From contig JAFNAV010000019.1 in the NCBI GenBank assembly GCA_017860345.1, positions 1-64,000 on the forward strand: a stretch of 64,000 bases of DNA. Reading direction: 5' to 3'. The notes beneath the pieces were generated by a model. It searched no databases and was not told the DNA's origin. It was given only the letters and a program-made list of their open reading frames with translations. The position numbers and the translations under genes were made by a program. Below are positions 43,739-52,025 of this stretch, piece by piece (positions within the stretch are counted from its first letter, which is position 1; the number at the start of each line of letters is the position of its first letter). The DNA is from Bacteroidota bacterium. Lineage in GTDB: Bacteria > Bacteroidota > Bacteroidia > Bacteroidales > Paludibacteraceae.

Positions 43739-44266
43739 ATGGAAAGAAATCAAACCATTGAACAGGTTCTTGAGGGACTTGGTCAGGATTCAGTAAAAAA
43801 AAGTGTAGCATCTCCCTTGGTTGGAATTGTGCTTATTCTGTTCGGAGTTTCATGTGTTATTATCAATAGCATAGTGCCTGCCGAGGCTGGCAGTATACTT
43901 TCTCCGCTTCTCATTATGCTTACCATTGCATTTATTATCTGGGGTTTGCTTAAGGCTTTTATTCGTAAAACCATTTATACTGATTTAAGCAAAAACCAAA
44001 AAATAAGATTTACCGAGATATTTTACGACAACAAAGATCATGATAAATTAATCAGAATTGTTACTACCGGTGCTTACGACGAAATTGCCTCGGTGCGTAA
44101 ATCTACTCAGGATGGGGTTAAGTTGCGCGTTGCATCTACTCCCGATAAATCGATTTGCTATGTGCAGGTACTTACTTATATTCCTTATGAATATGCCCTG
44201 AGCACCGAAGCCATTAAGCTTACTGGCGATCAGACCGAGAAGCTGTTTGCTTCTGTGCATTTATAA
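43739..44266 (+). CDS. Uncharacterised two-helix membrane protein
   Basis: 175 residues from ATG 43739. A hydrophobic hairpin at about 28-72 (SPLVGIVLILFGVSCVII, LLIMLTIAFIIWGLL) and a soluble C-terminal half of beta character with KSICYVQVLTYIPYEY. Just upstream an inverted repeat GAACACAA/TTGTGTTC (43704-43725) lies in the untranslated leader, which argues against the earlier GTG at 43703. Family not recognised. It ends at a strong terminator. Confidence 0.6.
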   Translation: MERNQTIEQVLEGLGQDSVKKSVASPLVGIVLILFGVSCVIINSIVPAEAGSILSPLLIMLTIAFIIWGLLKAFIRKTIYTDLSKNQKIRFTEIFYDNKDHDKLIRIVTTGAYDEIASVRKSTQDGVKLRVASTPDKSICYVQVLTYIPYEYALSTEAIKLTGDQTEKLFASVHL

Positions 44267-44294
44267 AACTCCGGAGCGTGAGTATTTAAAAATT

Positions 44295-44341
44295 AAAGCG
44301 TGTAATTGAGTCAGTGTCAATTACACGCTTTTGCTTTTTTA
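44295..44341. terminator. Bidirectional terminator
   Basis: Perfect 14-bp stem AAAGCGTGTAATTG (44295-44308) / CAATTACACGCTTT (44318-44331), with T-runs after it; A-rich before it. It separates the convergent unknown gene and ppnP. Confidence 0.9.
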
Positions 44342-44353
44342 TCAGTAATCTTT

Positions 44354-44629
44354 TTATTTATAAAGACAAAGATAGGGCGTATCTACCGAGCATTTTACTT
44401 TAAATTTCACGCCTTTTTCTACTACAAAGCTTTCAAATTTTTTGTAAGATTTCCAGCTTGTGTCGCCCGGCTGCTGAACGGCAAGTTCGCCCGAAATTAC
44501 GGTCATTATTTCAACCGTGGAAGTTCCGAATTCGTATTCGCCGGCTTCCAAAACTCCTACTGGTTTTAAACATAATTTTCTGTTATTTTTTAATTCTTGA
44601 TGTTGTTTCAGAAAGAATAATACTGCCAC
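44354..44629 (-). CDS. ppnP: Pyrimidine/purine nucleoside phosphorylase PpnP-like (DUF1255)
   Basis: 91 residues, normal length. From residue 24 on it matches the PpnP cupin: GVLEAGEYEFGTSTVEIMTV, ISGELAV, FVVEKGVKFKVK and the end TPYLCLY. The first 23 residues lack the family start (NEYF..VKS) and are unusual. The start is GTG at 44629, in the same frame as the upstream HAD gene and only four codons behind its stop, so translation is probably coupled. It should cleave nucleosides with phosphate if folded. The atypical N-terminus lowers confidence in activity. Confidence 0.78.
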   Translation of the reverse strand: MAVLFFLKQHQELKNNRKLCLKPVGVLEAGEYEFGTSTVEIMTVISGELAVQQPGDTSWKSYKKFESFVVEKGVKFKVKCSVDTPYLCLYK

Positions 44630-44638
44630 CCCTGAAAT

Positions 44639-45292
44639 TTATCCGTGTATGATTTGGAACAATTCCTCGGCATTAGCGGCAAAAACTGTGGCGCCAACAT
44701 CCTCCAGCTCCCTGCGCGGCCTAAAACCCCACAAGACGCCTGCAAATGGCACCTGAGCATTATAGGCTGTGGCTGCATCTACCCCCGAGTCGCCAACGTA
44801 CAGAACTTCCTGCTTTTCAACTCCGGCTTCGGCTATAATATCGGCTATAATGGCCGGATTCGGTTTTACCGGAAAGCCTTCTCGTTGGCCCAGTATTTTT
44901 ACGAATCTGATATCCGGAAAAAAACGCTTCACCAATGTTACAGTGGCGTCGTGTACTTTGTTGGATGCTACTGCCAGCAGGTATCCCTCGGCGTTCAGGC
45001 GCGATATCAGGTTGCTGATACCGGGATACGGTTTGGTGTACGTATCGGCGTGAGCAAAATAATGGCGCATAAAATCGACCTTTAGCATCGATACCATATC
45101 GGCATGGCGGTGTGTCTCGGGGAGCGCACGTTCAAGCAATTTATTAACTCCATTCCCAACAAAAAAACGGTACGATTCTATCGGGTGTTCTGGAAACTGA
45201 TGTTCTTTAAGCGCAAAGTTTACGCTATTGGCTAAATCTTCGATGGTATCGAGCAAAGTGCCATCGAGGTCGAAAACTACAAGTTTTGTCAT
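44639..45292 (-). CDS. gph: HAD family hydrolase, phosphoglycolate phosphatase-like
   Basis: 217 residues. HAD motif I VFDLDGTLLDT (residues 6-16), cap helices, motif II AVASNK, motif III lysine around KPNPA and motif IV VGDSGVDAATA are all there. Probable small-phosphate phosphatase such as phosphoglycolate phosphatase; substrate unproven. The stop is followed after 9 bases by the GTG of ppnP. Confidence 0.85.
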   Translation of the reverse strand: MTKLVVFDLDGTLLDTIEDLANSVNFALKEHQFPEHPIESYRFFVGNGVNKLLERALPETHRHADMVSMLKVDFMRHYFAHADTYTKPYPGISNLISRLNAEGYLLAVASNKVHDATVTLVKRFFPDIRFVKILGQREGFPVKPNPAIIADIIAEAGVEKQEVLYVGDSGVDAATAYNAQVPFAGVLWGFRPRRELEDVGATVFAANAEELFQIIHG

Positions 45293-45361
45293 TTGTGAAA
45301 AAATCAGAGTGGAAATTGATAACTAATCAGGACTTGTTTGTTTGTCGGAATACTTCGTTTG

Positions 45362-45369
45362 CAAAGGTA
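45362..45369 (-). promoter_or_regulatory. -7 box (TACCTTTG) for the HAD-ppnP unit
   Basis: The + strand reads CAAAGGTA; leftward TACCTTTG lies 69 bases before the start codon at 45292. No -33 match. Confidence 0.45.
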
Positions 45370-45549
45370 CAATTTTATTTTACGCCGGAAAATTACCCGC
45401 TTATTGTTGGCTAAGGCTTATCATACTTATAGTGAAAAACCTTTTTTTTGATTTTTACTGAAAAATATGTTCTTAAATGTTTGATATTCAAAAAATAATT
45501 CCGAATATTGCAATATCAAAATAATATCATTTTAAAACCATTGATTTTT

Positions 45550-46518
45550 ATGAAAACTAAAGAAGAAAATTTTGTCGGGGTTCGTTTGGCGGGCATACCG
45601 ATGTTATTGGTTAATTTGCTGTTTTTAATAGGCATTGTTGTTCTTTTTGTATGGACCATGAATCACGTTGAATCTTCCGCATTAACGGTTGCGCTGGTTA
45701 TCACCTGTGTTGTATTGCTAATTATCAACACTATTTTCTGGGGTGGCTTTATGCAAATTGAGCCTAATGAGGCGCGTGTAATGATTTTTTTCGGCGAATA
45801 TGAGGGAACAGTGAAGGATAACGGATATTTTTGGGTAAATCCTTTTTATACCAAGAAAAAACTTACTTTACGAGCCCGTAACTTAGACGCTGAACCGATA
45901 AAGGTGAATGATAAATCGGGTAATCCGGTGATGATTGGTTTGGTAGTAGTCTGGCGTGTGGCCGATACGTACAAGGCTTCGTTTGTGGTGGATAATGCTT
46001 CGATGGCTCCGGCAGTAACAGGGGCGGTAATGGTGGATAATGTGGCTCAGAAAATGAAGGCTTACGAAAATTTCGTAAAAATTCAGGCCGATGCTGCGCT
46101 CAGGTTTGTGGCTGGCATGTATGCCTACGACCACAGTGGGTCGGTGAGCGATACCGAACTCACGCTCCGCTCGGGTGGCGAAGAAATTAATTCAATTCTC
46201 GAAACCCAGATTAATGAAAGATTGACCATTGCCGGAATAGAAGTGGTGGAAGCACGTATCAATTACCTGGCTTATGCTCCCGAAATTGCTGCTGTCATGC
46301 TACGTCGTCAACAGGCCGATGCTATTATTGCAGCACGCGAGAAAATAGTGGAAGGGGCTGTTGGTATGGTGCGTATGGCGCTTAAAAAACTGTCGGATGA
46401 GCAAATTATTGAGCTTGACGAAGACAAGAAAGCTGCTATGGTTAGCAATCTGCTCGTGGTATTGTGTAGTGAGGAAGGTGCACAACCTGTGCTCAATGCC
46501 GGAACTTTGCATCAATAA
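45550..46518 (+). CDS. SPFH/band 7 domain membrane protein
   Basis: 322 residues from ATG 45550. Two N-terminal membrane helices (about 17-34 and 44-64), then an SPFH domain beginning QIEPNEARVMIFFGEYEGTV and ending in a helical region with Ala/Glu-rich heptads. A flotillin/stomatin-like scaffold in the inner membrane. The Arc-family gene follows after 26 bases; this pairing is common in bacteria. Exact role unknown. Confidence 0.9.
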   Translation: MKTKEENFVGVRLAGIPMLLVNLLFLIGIVVLFVWTMNHVESSALTVALVITCVVLLIINTIFWGGFMQIEPNEARVMIFFGEYEGTVKDNGYFWVNPFYTKKKLTLRARNLDAEPIKVNDKSGNPVMIGLVVVWRVADTYKASFVVDNASMAPAVTGAVMVDNVAQKMKAYENFVKIQADAALRFVAGMYAYDHSGSVSDTELTLRSGGEEINSILETQINERLTIAGIEVVEARINYLAYAPEIAAVMLRRQQADAIIAAREKIVEGAVGMVRMALKKLSDEQIIELDEDKKAAMVSNLLVVLCSEEGAQPVLNAGTLHQ

Positions 46519-46544
46519 TTATTATCTCTGAAAATAATACTGCA

Positions 46545-46739
46545 TTGGCAAAAGAAAGTAAAAATAAGACCTTTGTTCTGCGCATTGATCAGGATACGAT
46601 GAATGCCATAGAGAAGTGGGCTGCGGATGAGTTTCGAAGTGTCAACGGGCAGATTTTGTACGTTCTGGACCAGGCACTGAAAAAAAACGGACGTTTGCCT
46701 AAAAGCAAAAAATCAAAACCCATTGTAACTGATGATTAG
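46545..46739 (+). CDS. Arc family ribbon-helix-helix DNA-binding protein
   Basis: 64 residues from TTG 46545. KTFVLRIDQDTMNAIEKWA gives the beta-strand and first helix and FRSVNGQILYVLDQALKK the second helix, as in Arc/MetJ-type repressors; a Lys-rich tail follows. No ATG is available at the conserved start, so TTG is required. It is presumably co-expressed with the SPFH gene; whether it regulates it is unknown. Confidence 0.8.
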   Translation: MAKESKNKTFVLRIDQDTMNAIEKWAADEFRSVNGQILYVLDQALKKNGRLPKSKKSKPIVTDD

Positions 46740-46760
46740 CTAAAAGATAAATTAAAAATA

Positions 46761-46827
46761 TTGATTTGATAATCATTAAATTGTATATTTGCACCTGATG
46801 CTTTTTTAAGTATCAGGTGTTTTTTTA
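46761..46827 (+). promoter_or_regulatory. Overlapping promoter and terminator hairpin after the Arc gene
   Basis: TTG (46761-46763), 20 bases, TATATTTG (46784-46791) forms a good promoter. Immediately after it CACCTGAT (46792-46799) begins a 12-bp stem that closes with ATCAGGTG (46812-46819) followed by eight Ts. The hairpin most likely terminates the SPFH-Arc transcript; a transcript started at the promoter would begin inside the left arm and escape it, reaching the metallo-hydrolase gene. Confidence 0.6.
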
Positions 46828-46910
46828 TCCGGGCTCACTGAGGTGTTGTTTTTTTTGAATGCGCTTTTCAGCCGGGCTTAATTTTTTAATTCTTGATAGA
46901 TATTTATAAA

Positions 46911-47633
46911 ATGAAAAAACTATTTACAATCTTACTGATATTTTCCTCAGTATATGCACAGGCCGGCAAGCTGGCCTCTCCTGAATTTATTGCCATCGAG
47001 CATGCCAGTCTTATCATCCGAGCCAACGGACTTACCGTATTTGTGGACCCGGTGGGCGATGTTGCCCGTTATGCTGCCTATGGTAAGCCCGATGTTATTT
47101 TGATTACTCACGAGCATGGCGACCATCTGGATATTCCGTTGCTGAATGCGCTTAAAACGGACAAAACAGAGGTGATAGTGACTGAAGTTGTATTTAAGAA
47201 AACCGGATTTGGAAAAATTATGCACAATAATGAGCAGCTCAACATGGGTAAATTGCTCATTGAGTCCATCCCGGCCTATAATACTACTACCGAAAGGTTG
47301 AACTTTCACCCTAAAGGTGTGGGCAATGGTTATGTGCTGACTTTGAACGGAAAACGCATTTATATTTCGGGCGATACCGAAGATATTCCTGATATGTGTC
47401 AACTGAAAAAGATCGACTATGCTTTCATTTGTATGAATTTGCCTTATACCATGAGTGTGGAGCAGGCTGCATCTGCCATCCTGAAGTTTAAACCTAAGAA
47501 TATCTACCCATATCATTATCGCAATCAGGATAAGACTTTTGCAGATATTCACGGTAAGCTTAAGGATTTGTTAAGCGTAAATAAAAATATCAACATCAGG
47601 TATCTCAACTGGTATGATCAGGAAAAGGAATAG
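46911..47633 (+). CDS. MBL-fold metallo-hydrolase with signal peptide
   Basis: 240 residues from ATG 46911. Signal peptide to about residue 19 (SSVYAQAG). Metallo-beta-lactamase motif ITHEHGDHLD with later ISGDTED and the C-terminal PYHYR histidine; this set is the UlaG/YtnP-like group. A periplasmic hydrolase of unknown substrate. Single gene with a following terminator. Confidence 0.85.
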   Translation: MKKLFTILLIFSSVYAQAGKLASPEFIAIEHASLIIRANGLTVFVDPVGDVARYAAYGKPDVILITHEHGDHLDIPLLNALKTDKTEVIVTEVVFKKTGFGKIMHNNEQLNMGKLLIESIPAYNTTTERLNFHPKGVGNGYVLTLNGKRIYISGDTEDIPDMCQLKKIDYAFICMNLPYTMSVEQAASAILKFKPKNIYPYHYRNQDKTFADIHGKLKDLLSVNKNINIRYLNWYDQEKE

Positions 47634-47662
47634 TTTCTAAAAATACGAAACCCTTCTAAGCA

Positions 47663-47693
47663 AGCCCGAAGATTCACGCTTCGGGCTTTTTTA
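47663..47693 (+). terminator. Terminator after the MBL-fold gene
   Basis: Perfect 9-bp stem AGCCCGAAG (47663-47671) / CTTCGGGCT (47679-47687) followed by Ts. Confidence 0.85.
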
Positions 47694-47713
47694 TTAAAAA
47701 ACAATTACTATTA

Positions 47714-47745
47714 TGAACATAAGTTCAAAACTATTTGTATTTTTG
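47714..47745 (+). promoter_or_regulatory. Promoter and possible operator for the DUF134 cluster
   Basis: TATTTTTG (47738-47745) serves as -7 box, 44 bases before ATG 47789. At the -33 position lies the inverted repeat TGAAC-ATAA-GTTCA (47714-47727), a plausible repressor site, possibly for the DUF134 regulator itself. Confidence 0.5.
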
Positions 47746-47788
47746 CACTGCAATATCTTATCTTTCATTTAATAAAAACATCAACTTT

Positions 47789-48196
47789 ATGCCACGTCCG
47801 CAGCAAAACAGAAAAATTTCAACCCCACCGCTTATGCAGGGTTTTAAACCATTTGGGATACCTCGCAGGGAACTCGAAACCGTAGTGTTGCAATTTGATG
47901 AATACGAAACAATGCGCTTGCTCGATTACGAAGGAATGACTCAGGAACAAGCTGCTGAACAGATGGAAGTGTCGCGGCCAACGCTGACTCGCATTTACGA
48001 AAATGCCCGGAAAATCATTGCACAGGCTTTGGTGGAGGGAAAAATGATTGTTATTGAGGGTGGCAATGTGGATTTTGGCCGCGAATGGTATCGGTGCAGA
48101 CGGTGTCACAAGCTGGTAGATGGTTTGGATAAACATGTTAGATGCAGAAATTGTACTCACTTTGCCGATAATGAGCTGTCGCCACTTAATAAATAA
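47789..48196 (+). CDS. DUF134 family HTH regulator with C-terminal zinc ribbon
   Basis: 135 residues from ATG 47789; the family starts MPRP as here. The sigma-like HTH includes ETMRLLDYEGMTQEQAAEQM and VSRPTLTRIYENAR. Beyond the usual end, a CxxC..CxxC module (CRRCHKLVDG, RCRNC) forms a small zinc ribbon. DUF134 genes usually neighbour NifX/NifB-like iron-sulfur or redox genes, as here (MBL, DUF5320, NifX-like downstream). A metal- or redox-responsive regulator of this cluster is inferred. Confidence 0.85.
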   Translation: MPRPQQNRKISTPPLMQGFKPFGIPRRELETVVLQFDEYETMRLLDYEGMTQEQAAEQMEVSRPTLTRIYENARKIIAQALVEGKMIVIEGGNVDFGREWYRCRRCHKLVDGLDKHVRCRNCTHFADNELSPLNK

Positions 48197-48201
48197 TTGA
48201 T

Positions 48202-49023
48202 ATGACAACAATTGCTGTTTTATCCGATAATCGTACCGCAAACTCCACACTGCTTACCGAGCATGGCCTGGCGGTTTTGCTGGATACCGGCCACCGTAAA
48301 TGGTTGCTGGATACGGGAGCTTCGGATTTGTTTATGCAAAATGCCCGGGCAATGAACCTGAATATGGCTGATGTTGATGCTGCGTTTGTTTCTCATGGAC
48401 ATGCCGACCATTTGGGCGGACTGATACCGTTTTTGGAAAGTAATATAAAGGCGAAGGTAGTAGTATCAAAGCAGGCTATAACCGGCGAGTTTTATTCCGT
48501 AAGGAGTAAACCAAGAGACTTAACGGTGCGCCGAAATTTTTCGCCGTATAAAGATAGATTTTTGACCGATTTTAAAGCTTTGGAAAACGAATCGGTTTAT
48601 ATATTGAAAGTTACGTACGAAAGACATCGGCTTCCCAGAGCAAACAGCTCATTATTTATAAAGAAAAAACAAGTTTTTGTATGCGATGATTTTTTGCACG
48701 AGCTGGTTTTTGTTTATGATATGCCCGAGGGGCTATTTGTATTTTCGGGATGTTCGCACAAAGGGTTGCTGAATGTTCTCGATACTGTAAAGGCTAATCT
48801 TCACAGGCCGGTGAGGTGCTTGCTGGGAGGCTTTCATTTACCTGATGGCGAATACGAAAGCGATGCTGAAATCGAGCATATCGCATCGTCTATAAAACTC
48901 AATTACCCGCTTCTGAAACTGTATACCGGGCATTGTACCGGCAATCATGCTTTTTCAGTTATGAAAAAAATTCTTCAAGATCAGCTAACACAATTTTATG
49001 CAGGTTTTACTCTTATTATCTAA
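48202..49023 (+). CDS. MBL-fold metallo-hydrolase in the DUF134/NifX cluster
   Basis: 273 residues, no signal peptide. VSHGHADHLGGL gives the HxHxDH motif; CSHKGLLN and GGFHLPDG supply later ligands. It resembles archaeal-type beta-lactamase-fold proteins related to the methanopterin/dihydropterin synthase group rather than flavodiiron enzymes. The reaction is unknown. It starts 5 bases after the DUF134 stop and ends 13 bases before the next small gene, a tight operon. Confidence 0.85.
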   Translation: MTTIAVLSDNRTANSTLLTEHGLAVLLDTGHRKWLLDTGASDLFMQNARAMNLNMADVDAAFVSHGHADHLGGLIPFLESNIKAKVVVSKQAITGEFYSVRSKPRDLTVRRNFSPYKDRFLTDFKALENESVYILKVTYERHRLPRANSSLFIKKKQVFVCDDFLHELVFVYDMPEGLFVFSGCSHKGLLNVLDTVKANLHRPVRCLLGGFHLPDGEYESDAEIEHIASSIKLNYPLLKLYTGHCTGNHAFSVMKKILQDQLTQFYAGFTLII

Positions 49024-49036
49024 AAATTAAATAATT

Positions 49037-49213
49037 ATGTCGGCATTAAACAGAAAAGGACCTGATAATATGGGTTCGCAAACAGGACGTAAATTAGGAA
49101 AATGTGGCAACAATATAATACCCGATTCAGAGTACGTACCCGGACAAGGAATGGGTTTGCGCCGCAAGGCAGGACTTAATAATATAAACGATAAAAAATT
49201 ATACAAAAAATGA
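49037..49213 (+). CDS. Small DUF5320-like protein
   Basis: 58 residues, ATG 49037 to TGA 49211-49213. The repeated glycine/Gly-Pro pattern (RKGPDNMGSQTGRKLGKCG, then GQGMGLRRKAG) is the DUF5320 signature (GP.G.GP.TGR..G.C). These tiny proteins typically sit beside NifX/NifB-like genes. The next gene starts at ATG 49210, overlapping the stop by the ATGA motif, which supports real translation. Confidence 0.75.
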   Translation: MSALNRKGPDNMGSQTGRKLGKCGNNIIPDSEYVPGQGMGLRRKAGLNNINDKKLYKK

Positions 49214-49590
49214 AAATTGCAGTACCAACAAAACAAGGAAACAGCATTGACGAGCATTTCGGACATTGCGAATTTTATAGCATTTTTACCATACAGGATC
49301 AAAATGTGGTTGACAAACAAATTCTGAAATCGCCGCAAGGCTGCGGTTGCAAATCGAATATTGCAGCCGATCTGGCAAAAATGGGTGTAAGCATTATGAT
49401 AGCTGGTGGTATGGGAAATGGTGCGGTGAACAAGTTAGCTGAGCAAAATATTGCTGTTGTTCGCAACTGTCATGGCGATGTGGATGTGCTTGTAAAAGAA
49501 TATCTTGCAGGCAATATCAAAGACGGAGGAGCAAACTGTGCCGCACACGACGAACATCATAATTCCGATGCGCATGTTTGCAATCATTAA
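49210..49590 (+). CDS. NifB/NifX-family dinitrogenase iron-molybdenum cofactor biosynthesis-type protein
   Basis: 126 residues. MKIAVPTKQGNSIDEHFGHC and the following KSPQGCGCKSNIAADLA match the small MTH1175-like NifX proteins; the C-terminus is a metal-binding tail with His and Cys (CAAHDEHHNSDAHVCNH). No nitrogenase genes are nearby, so a role in iron-sulfur or metal handling is more likely than nitrogen fixation. It overlaps the DUF5320-like gene by 4 bases and ends the operon. Confidence 0.85.
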   Translation: MKIAVPTKQGNSIDEHFGHCEFYSIFTIQDQNVVDKQILKSPQGCGCKSNIAADLAKMGVSIMIAGGMGNGAVNKLAEQNIAVVRNCHGDVDVLVKEYLAGNIKDGGANCAAHDEHHNSDAHVCNH

Positions 49591-49691
49591 ATTGTTGCGG
49601 TTTTTAAAACCGGTTTTTTGTTCAATCTTTTCGGACGAAAACAAATGATTACTTGTGTTTTAGAAACATATTGAACTCTATTTTAAAGAAC

Positions 49692-49725
49692 AACGAGCTG
49701 TCCGATATTATCGAACGGCTCGTTT
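49692..49725. repeat. Hairpin repeat left of the toxin-antitoxin pair
   Basis: AACGAGCTGTCCGA.TATTA.TCGAACGGCTCGTTT: a long imperfect stem able to terminate in either direction. It matches the hairpin at 50362-50395 in 31 of 34 positions in the same orientation. Confidence 0.75.
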
Positions 49726-49766
49726 ATTTTGATTTAATAATATCAATTATCTGTATTTCAGTAAAA

Positions 49767-50084
49767 TTATTCTTCAGTCAGATAATTCGAAATGATTTTT
49801 GTAATCAGAATATTCTGTTTAGTATCGATATTGTAGATGATATACCAAACAGTTTTCGATTTTCTCCGATACATAAGGACTTTCTCTCCAAATTGTTTAT
49901 GGTCGGAATAGCGGGTTCTAAAGTGGTAGGTTTTATGAATAAGAGAGTAGCATTGATTTTCAATGTCGGTTACATATTCCAATGCATGGTTCAGTTCGAG
50001 TGAACCTTTGCTCCAGCTAATAAGCGATGTAAAAATATCCTTTAAATCATCAATAGCTTGGGCTGAAATGTAAACTGAACTCAT
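49767..50084 (-). CDS. RelE/ParE family toxin
   Basis: 105 residues. Short alpha/beta domain with the family pattern SAQAIDDLKDIFTSLIS early, YHFRTRYSD and KVLMYRRKSKTVWYIIYNID, plus the end ILITKIISNY. Targets of this superfamily are mRNA on the ribosome or gyrase. The upstream small gene overlaps its start by 4 bases, so the pair is translationally coupled antitoxin-toxin. Confidence 0.85.
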   Translation of the reverse strand: MSSVYISAQAIDDLKDIFTSLISWSKGSLELNHALEYVTDIENQCYSLIHKTYHFRTRYSDHKQFGEKVLMYRRKSKTVWYIIYNIDTKQNILITKIISNYLTEE

Positions 50085-50296
50085 TTATCACTGTCGTTTT
50101 CCATTTTTTTATATACAGAATTTACATGTTCTCTAACCATGTCAAAACCTTCTTTCAGGTCAACATAACTTTCAGGAATATTCCCGGAAACTTCTTCATG
50201 TTCAATAAATTCTACAACTTCCGGATGTTGGCGTAAATCAGAAATAAGTTTTTTACCCGCCTGATTATCAATATTTATTTTTACAGTTACAGTCAT
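50081..50296 (-). CDS. Antitoxin of the RelE/ParE-type pair
   Basis: 71 residues, acidic, beginning VKINIDNQAGKKLISDL and ending in a charged helix; no recognised DNA-binding motif. Position and overlap (ATGA-like, 4 bases) with the toxin identify it. It probably neutralises the toxin and may auto-regulate the operon. Confidence 0.75.
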   Translation of the reverse strand: MTVTVKINIDNQAGKKLISDLRQHPEVVEFIEHEEVSGNIPESYVDLKEGFDMVREHVNSVYKKMENDSDK

Positions 50297-50361
50297 AAGT
50301 CAGATTGTTAGTGAGTTTTGCAAATATACAAATATTTATTTCAAATTATCCTACAACAAAA

Positions 50362-50395
50362 AACGAGCTGTCCGAAATCATCGAACAGCTCGTTT
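50362..50395. repeat. Hairpin repeat right of the toxin-antitoxin pair
   Basis: AACGAGCTGTCCGA.AATCA.TCGAACAGCTCGTTT, a nearly perfect stem, 670 bases from its twin at 49692-49725. It can also act as terminator for pckA. Confidence 0.75.
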
Positions 50396-50403
50396 CTATT
50401 TAA

Positions 50404-50431
50404 AGTCCCCTTTAGGGGATGTAGGGGTCTT
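50404..50431. repeat. CCCC/GGGG palindromic repeat at the end of pckA
   Basis: AGTCCCCTTTAGGGGATGTAGGGG with core CCCC-TTTA-GGGG (50407-50418), related to the GCCCCCTAAATCCCC family at 56891-57002. It touches the pckA stop codon. Confidence 0.55.
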
Positions 50432-52025
50432 ACAATTGTGGACCTGAAGGAATCAATGCTTTCGCATCTTCGTTGTCACAATATTGTTCGAAGTTCTTGA
50501 TGTATTTAGCAGCAAGCGATTTTGCTTTAGTTTCCCATTCAGCAACATCTGCATAAGTATCACGTGGATCCAGAATGTTTGAATCAACATTATTCAAAGC
50601 TGTTGGAGCAACAAGATTCAAAATTGGAATGTGTACTGTTGGTGCACTTTCGATTGAACCATCGATGATAGCATCGATGATAGCACGGGTGTTTTTCAAC
50701 GAAATACGTTTTCCTGTTCCGTTCCAGCCAGTGTTTACCAAATAAACTTTAGCGTTGTGTTCTTTAGCTTTACCAATCAATGTCTTAGCATACATGGTTG
50801 GGTGCAAAGTCAAGAAAGCTTCACCGAAAGCTGGAGAGAAAGAAGGAACCGGTTCAGTGATACCACGTTCTGTTCCGGCTAATTTTGAAGTAAAGCCTGA
50901 AAGGAAGTGATATTGAGCTGATTTCTCGTCCAAAATAGATACTGGAGGCAATACACCAAATGCATCAGCCGACAGGTAAATAATTTTTGAAGCGTGTCCT
51001 GCACGTGAAGGAGAAACGATTTTATTGATATGGTAGATTGGATAAGAAACGCGTGTATTTTCTGTTTTTGAAGCAGCAGCAGTATAGTCTGGCGTTCCAT
51101 CAGGCAAAACAGTTACGTTTTCCAACAAAGCATCACGACGGATAGCTCTCCAAATGTCCGGTTCTTTATCTTTTTCCAAATCAATTACTTTAGCATAGCA
51201 ACCACCTTCATAGTTGAACACTCCGTGATCGTCCCAACCGTGTTCGTCGTCACCAATCAGGTAACGTTTTGGGTCAGCTGAAAGAGTAGTTTTACCAGTT
51301 CCGGAAAGACCGAAGAAGATAGCCACATCACCTTCTGCACCTACGTTAGCAGAACAGTGCATTGAAGCGATACCTTTCAATGGCAAATAGTAGTTTTGAA
51401 GAGCGAAAATACCTTTTTTCATTTCGCCACCATACCATGTGCCACCAATAACCTGCATTCTTTCAGTAAGATTGAACAATGTAAATACTTCAGAGTTCAA
51501 TCCTTGTTCTTTCCAGTTAGGATTGGTAGTTTTTGAACCGTTCAAACATACGAAATCAGGTTCGCCGTAGTTAGCCAATTCGTAGTGTGAAGGACGGATA
51601 AACATGTTGGTCACAAAGTGAGCCTGCCATGCTACTTCCATAACGAAACGTACTTTCAAACGAGTATCTTCGTTAGTACCGCAGAAAGTGTCCACTACAT
51701 ACAATTTTTTTGCAGTCGAAAGTTGTTTGGTTACAAGGTCTTTACAGTGAGCAAAAACTTCAGGAGTAGTTGGGCGGTTAATGGTACCATCCCACCACAA
51801 ATGTTCATCAGTTACTGCATCTTTCACGAAGAATTTGTCCTTAGGTGAACGACCTGTAAACTTACCTGTATCAACTGATACAGCACCTGTTGTTGTTAAC
51901 ACACCTTTTTCAAAACCTTCGTTTGCAGGATCAATCTCTGCCTGAAACAACTCTTCGTAAGTTGGGTTGTGCAGAATTTCAAAATTTCCTGAAATTCCGT
52001 ACTTACTTAAATCCAAATTTGCCAT
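50430..52025 (-). CDS. pckA: Phosphoenolpyruvate carboxykinase (ATP)
   Basis: 531 residues from ATG 52025. The P-loop [27 protein letters not shown] and LNGSKTTN are typical of the ATP-dependent enzyme. A 50-residue N-terminal extension possible from 52175 is Lys-rich, lacks family similarity and overlaps the promoter, so it is rejected. It interconverts oxaloacetate and PEP, a main route in Bacteroidales fermentation as well as gluconeogenesis. Confidence 0.96.
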   Translation of the reverse strand: MANLDLSKYGISGNFEILHNPTYEELFQAEIDPANEGFEKGVLTTTGAVSVDTGKFTGRSPKDKFFVKDAVTDEHLWWDGTINRPTTPEVFAHCKDLVTKQLSTAKKLYVVDTFCGTNEDTRLKVRFVMEVAWQAHFVTNMFIRPSHYELANYGEPDFVCLNGSKTTNPNWKEQGLNSEVFTLFNLTERMQVIGGTWYGGEMKKGIFALQNYYLPLKGIASMHCSANVGAEGDVAIFFGLSGTGKTTLSADPKRYLIGDDEHGWDDHGVFNYEGGCYAKVIDLEKDKEPDIWRAIRRDALLENVTVLPDGTPDYTAAASKTENTRVSYPIYHINKIVSPSRAGHASKIIYLSADAFGVLPPVSILDEKSAQYHFLSGFTSKLAGTERGITEPVPSFSPAFGEAFLTLHPTMYAKTLIGKAKEHNAKVYLVNTGWNGTGKRISLKNTRAIIDAIIDGSIESAPTVHIPILNLVAPTALNNVDSNILDPRDTYADVAEWETKAKSLAAKYIKNFEQYCDNEDAKALIPSGPQL

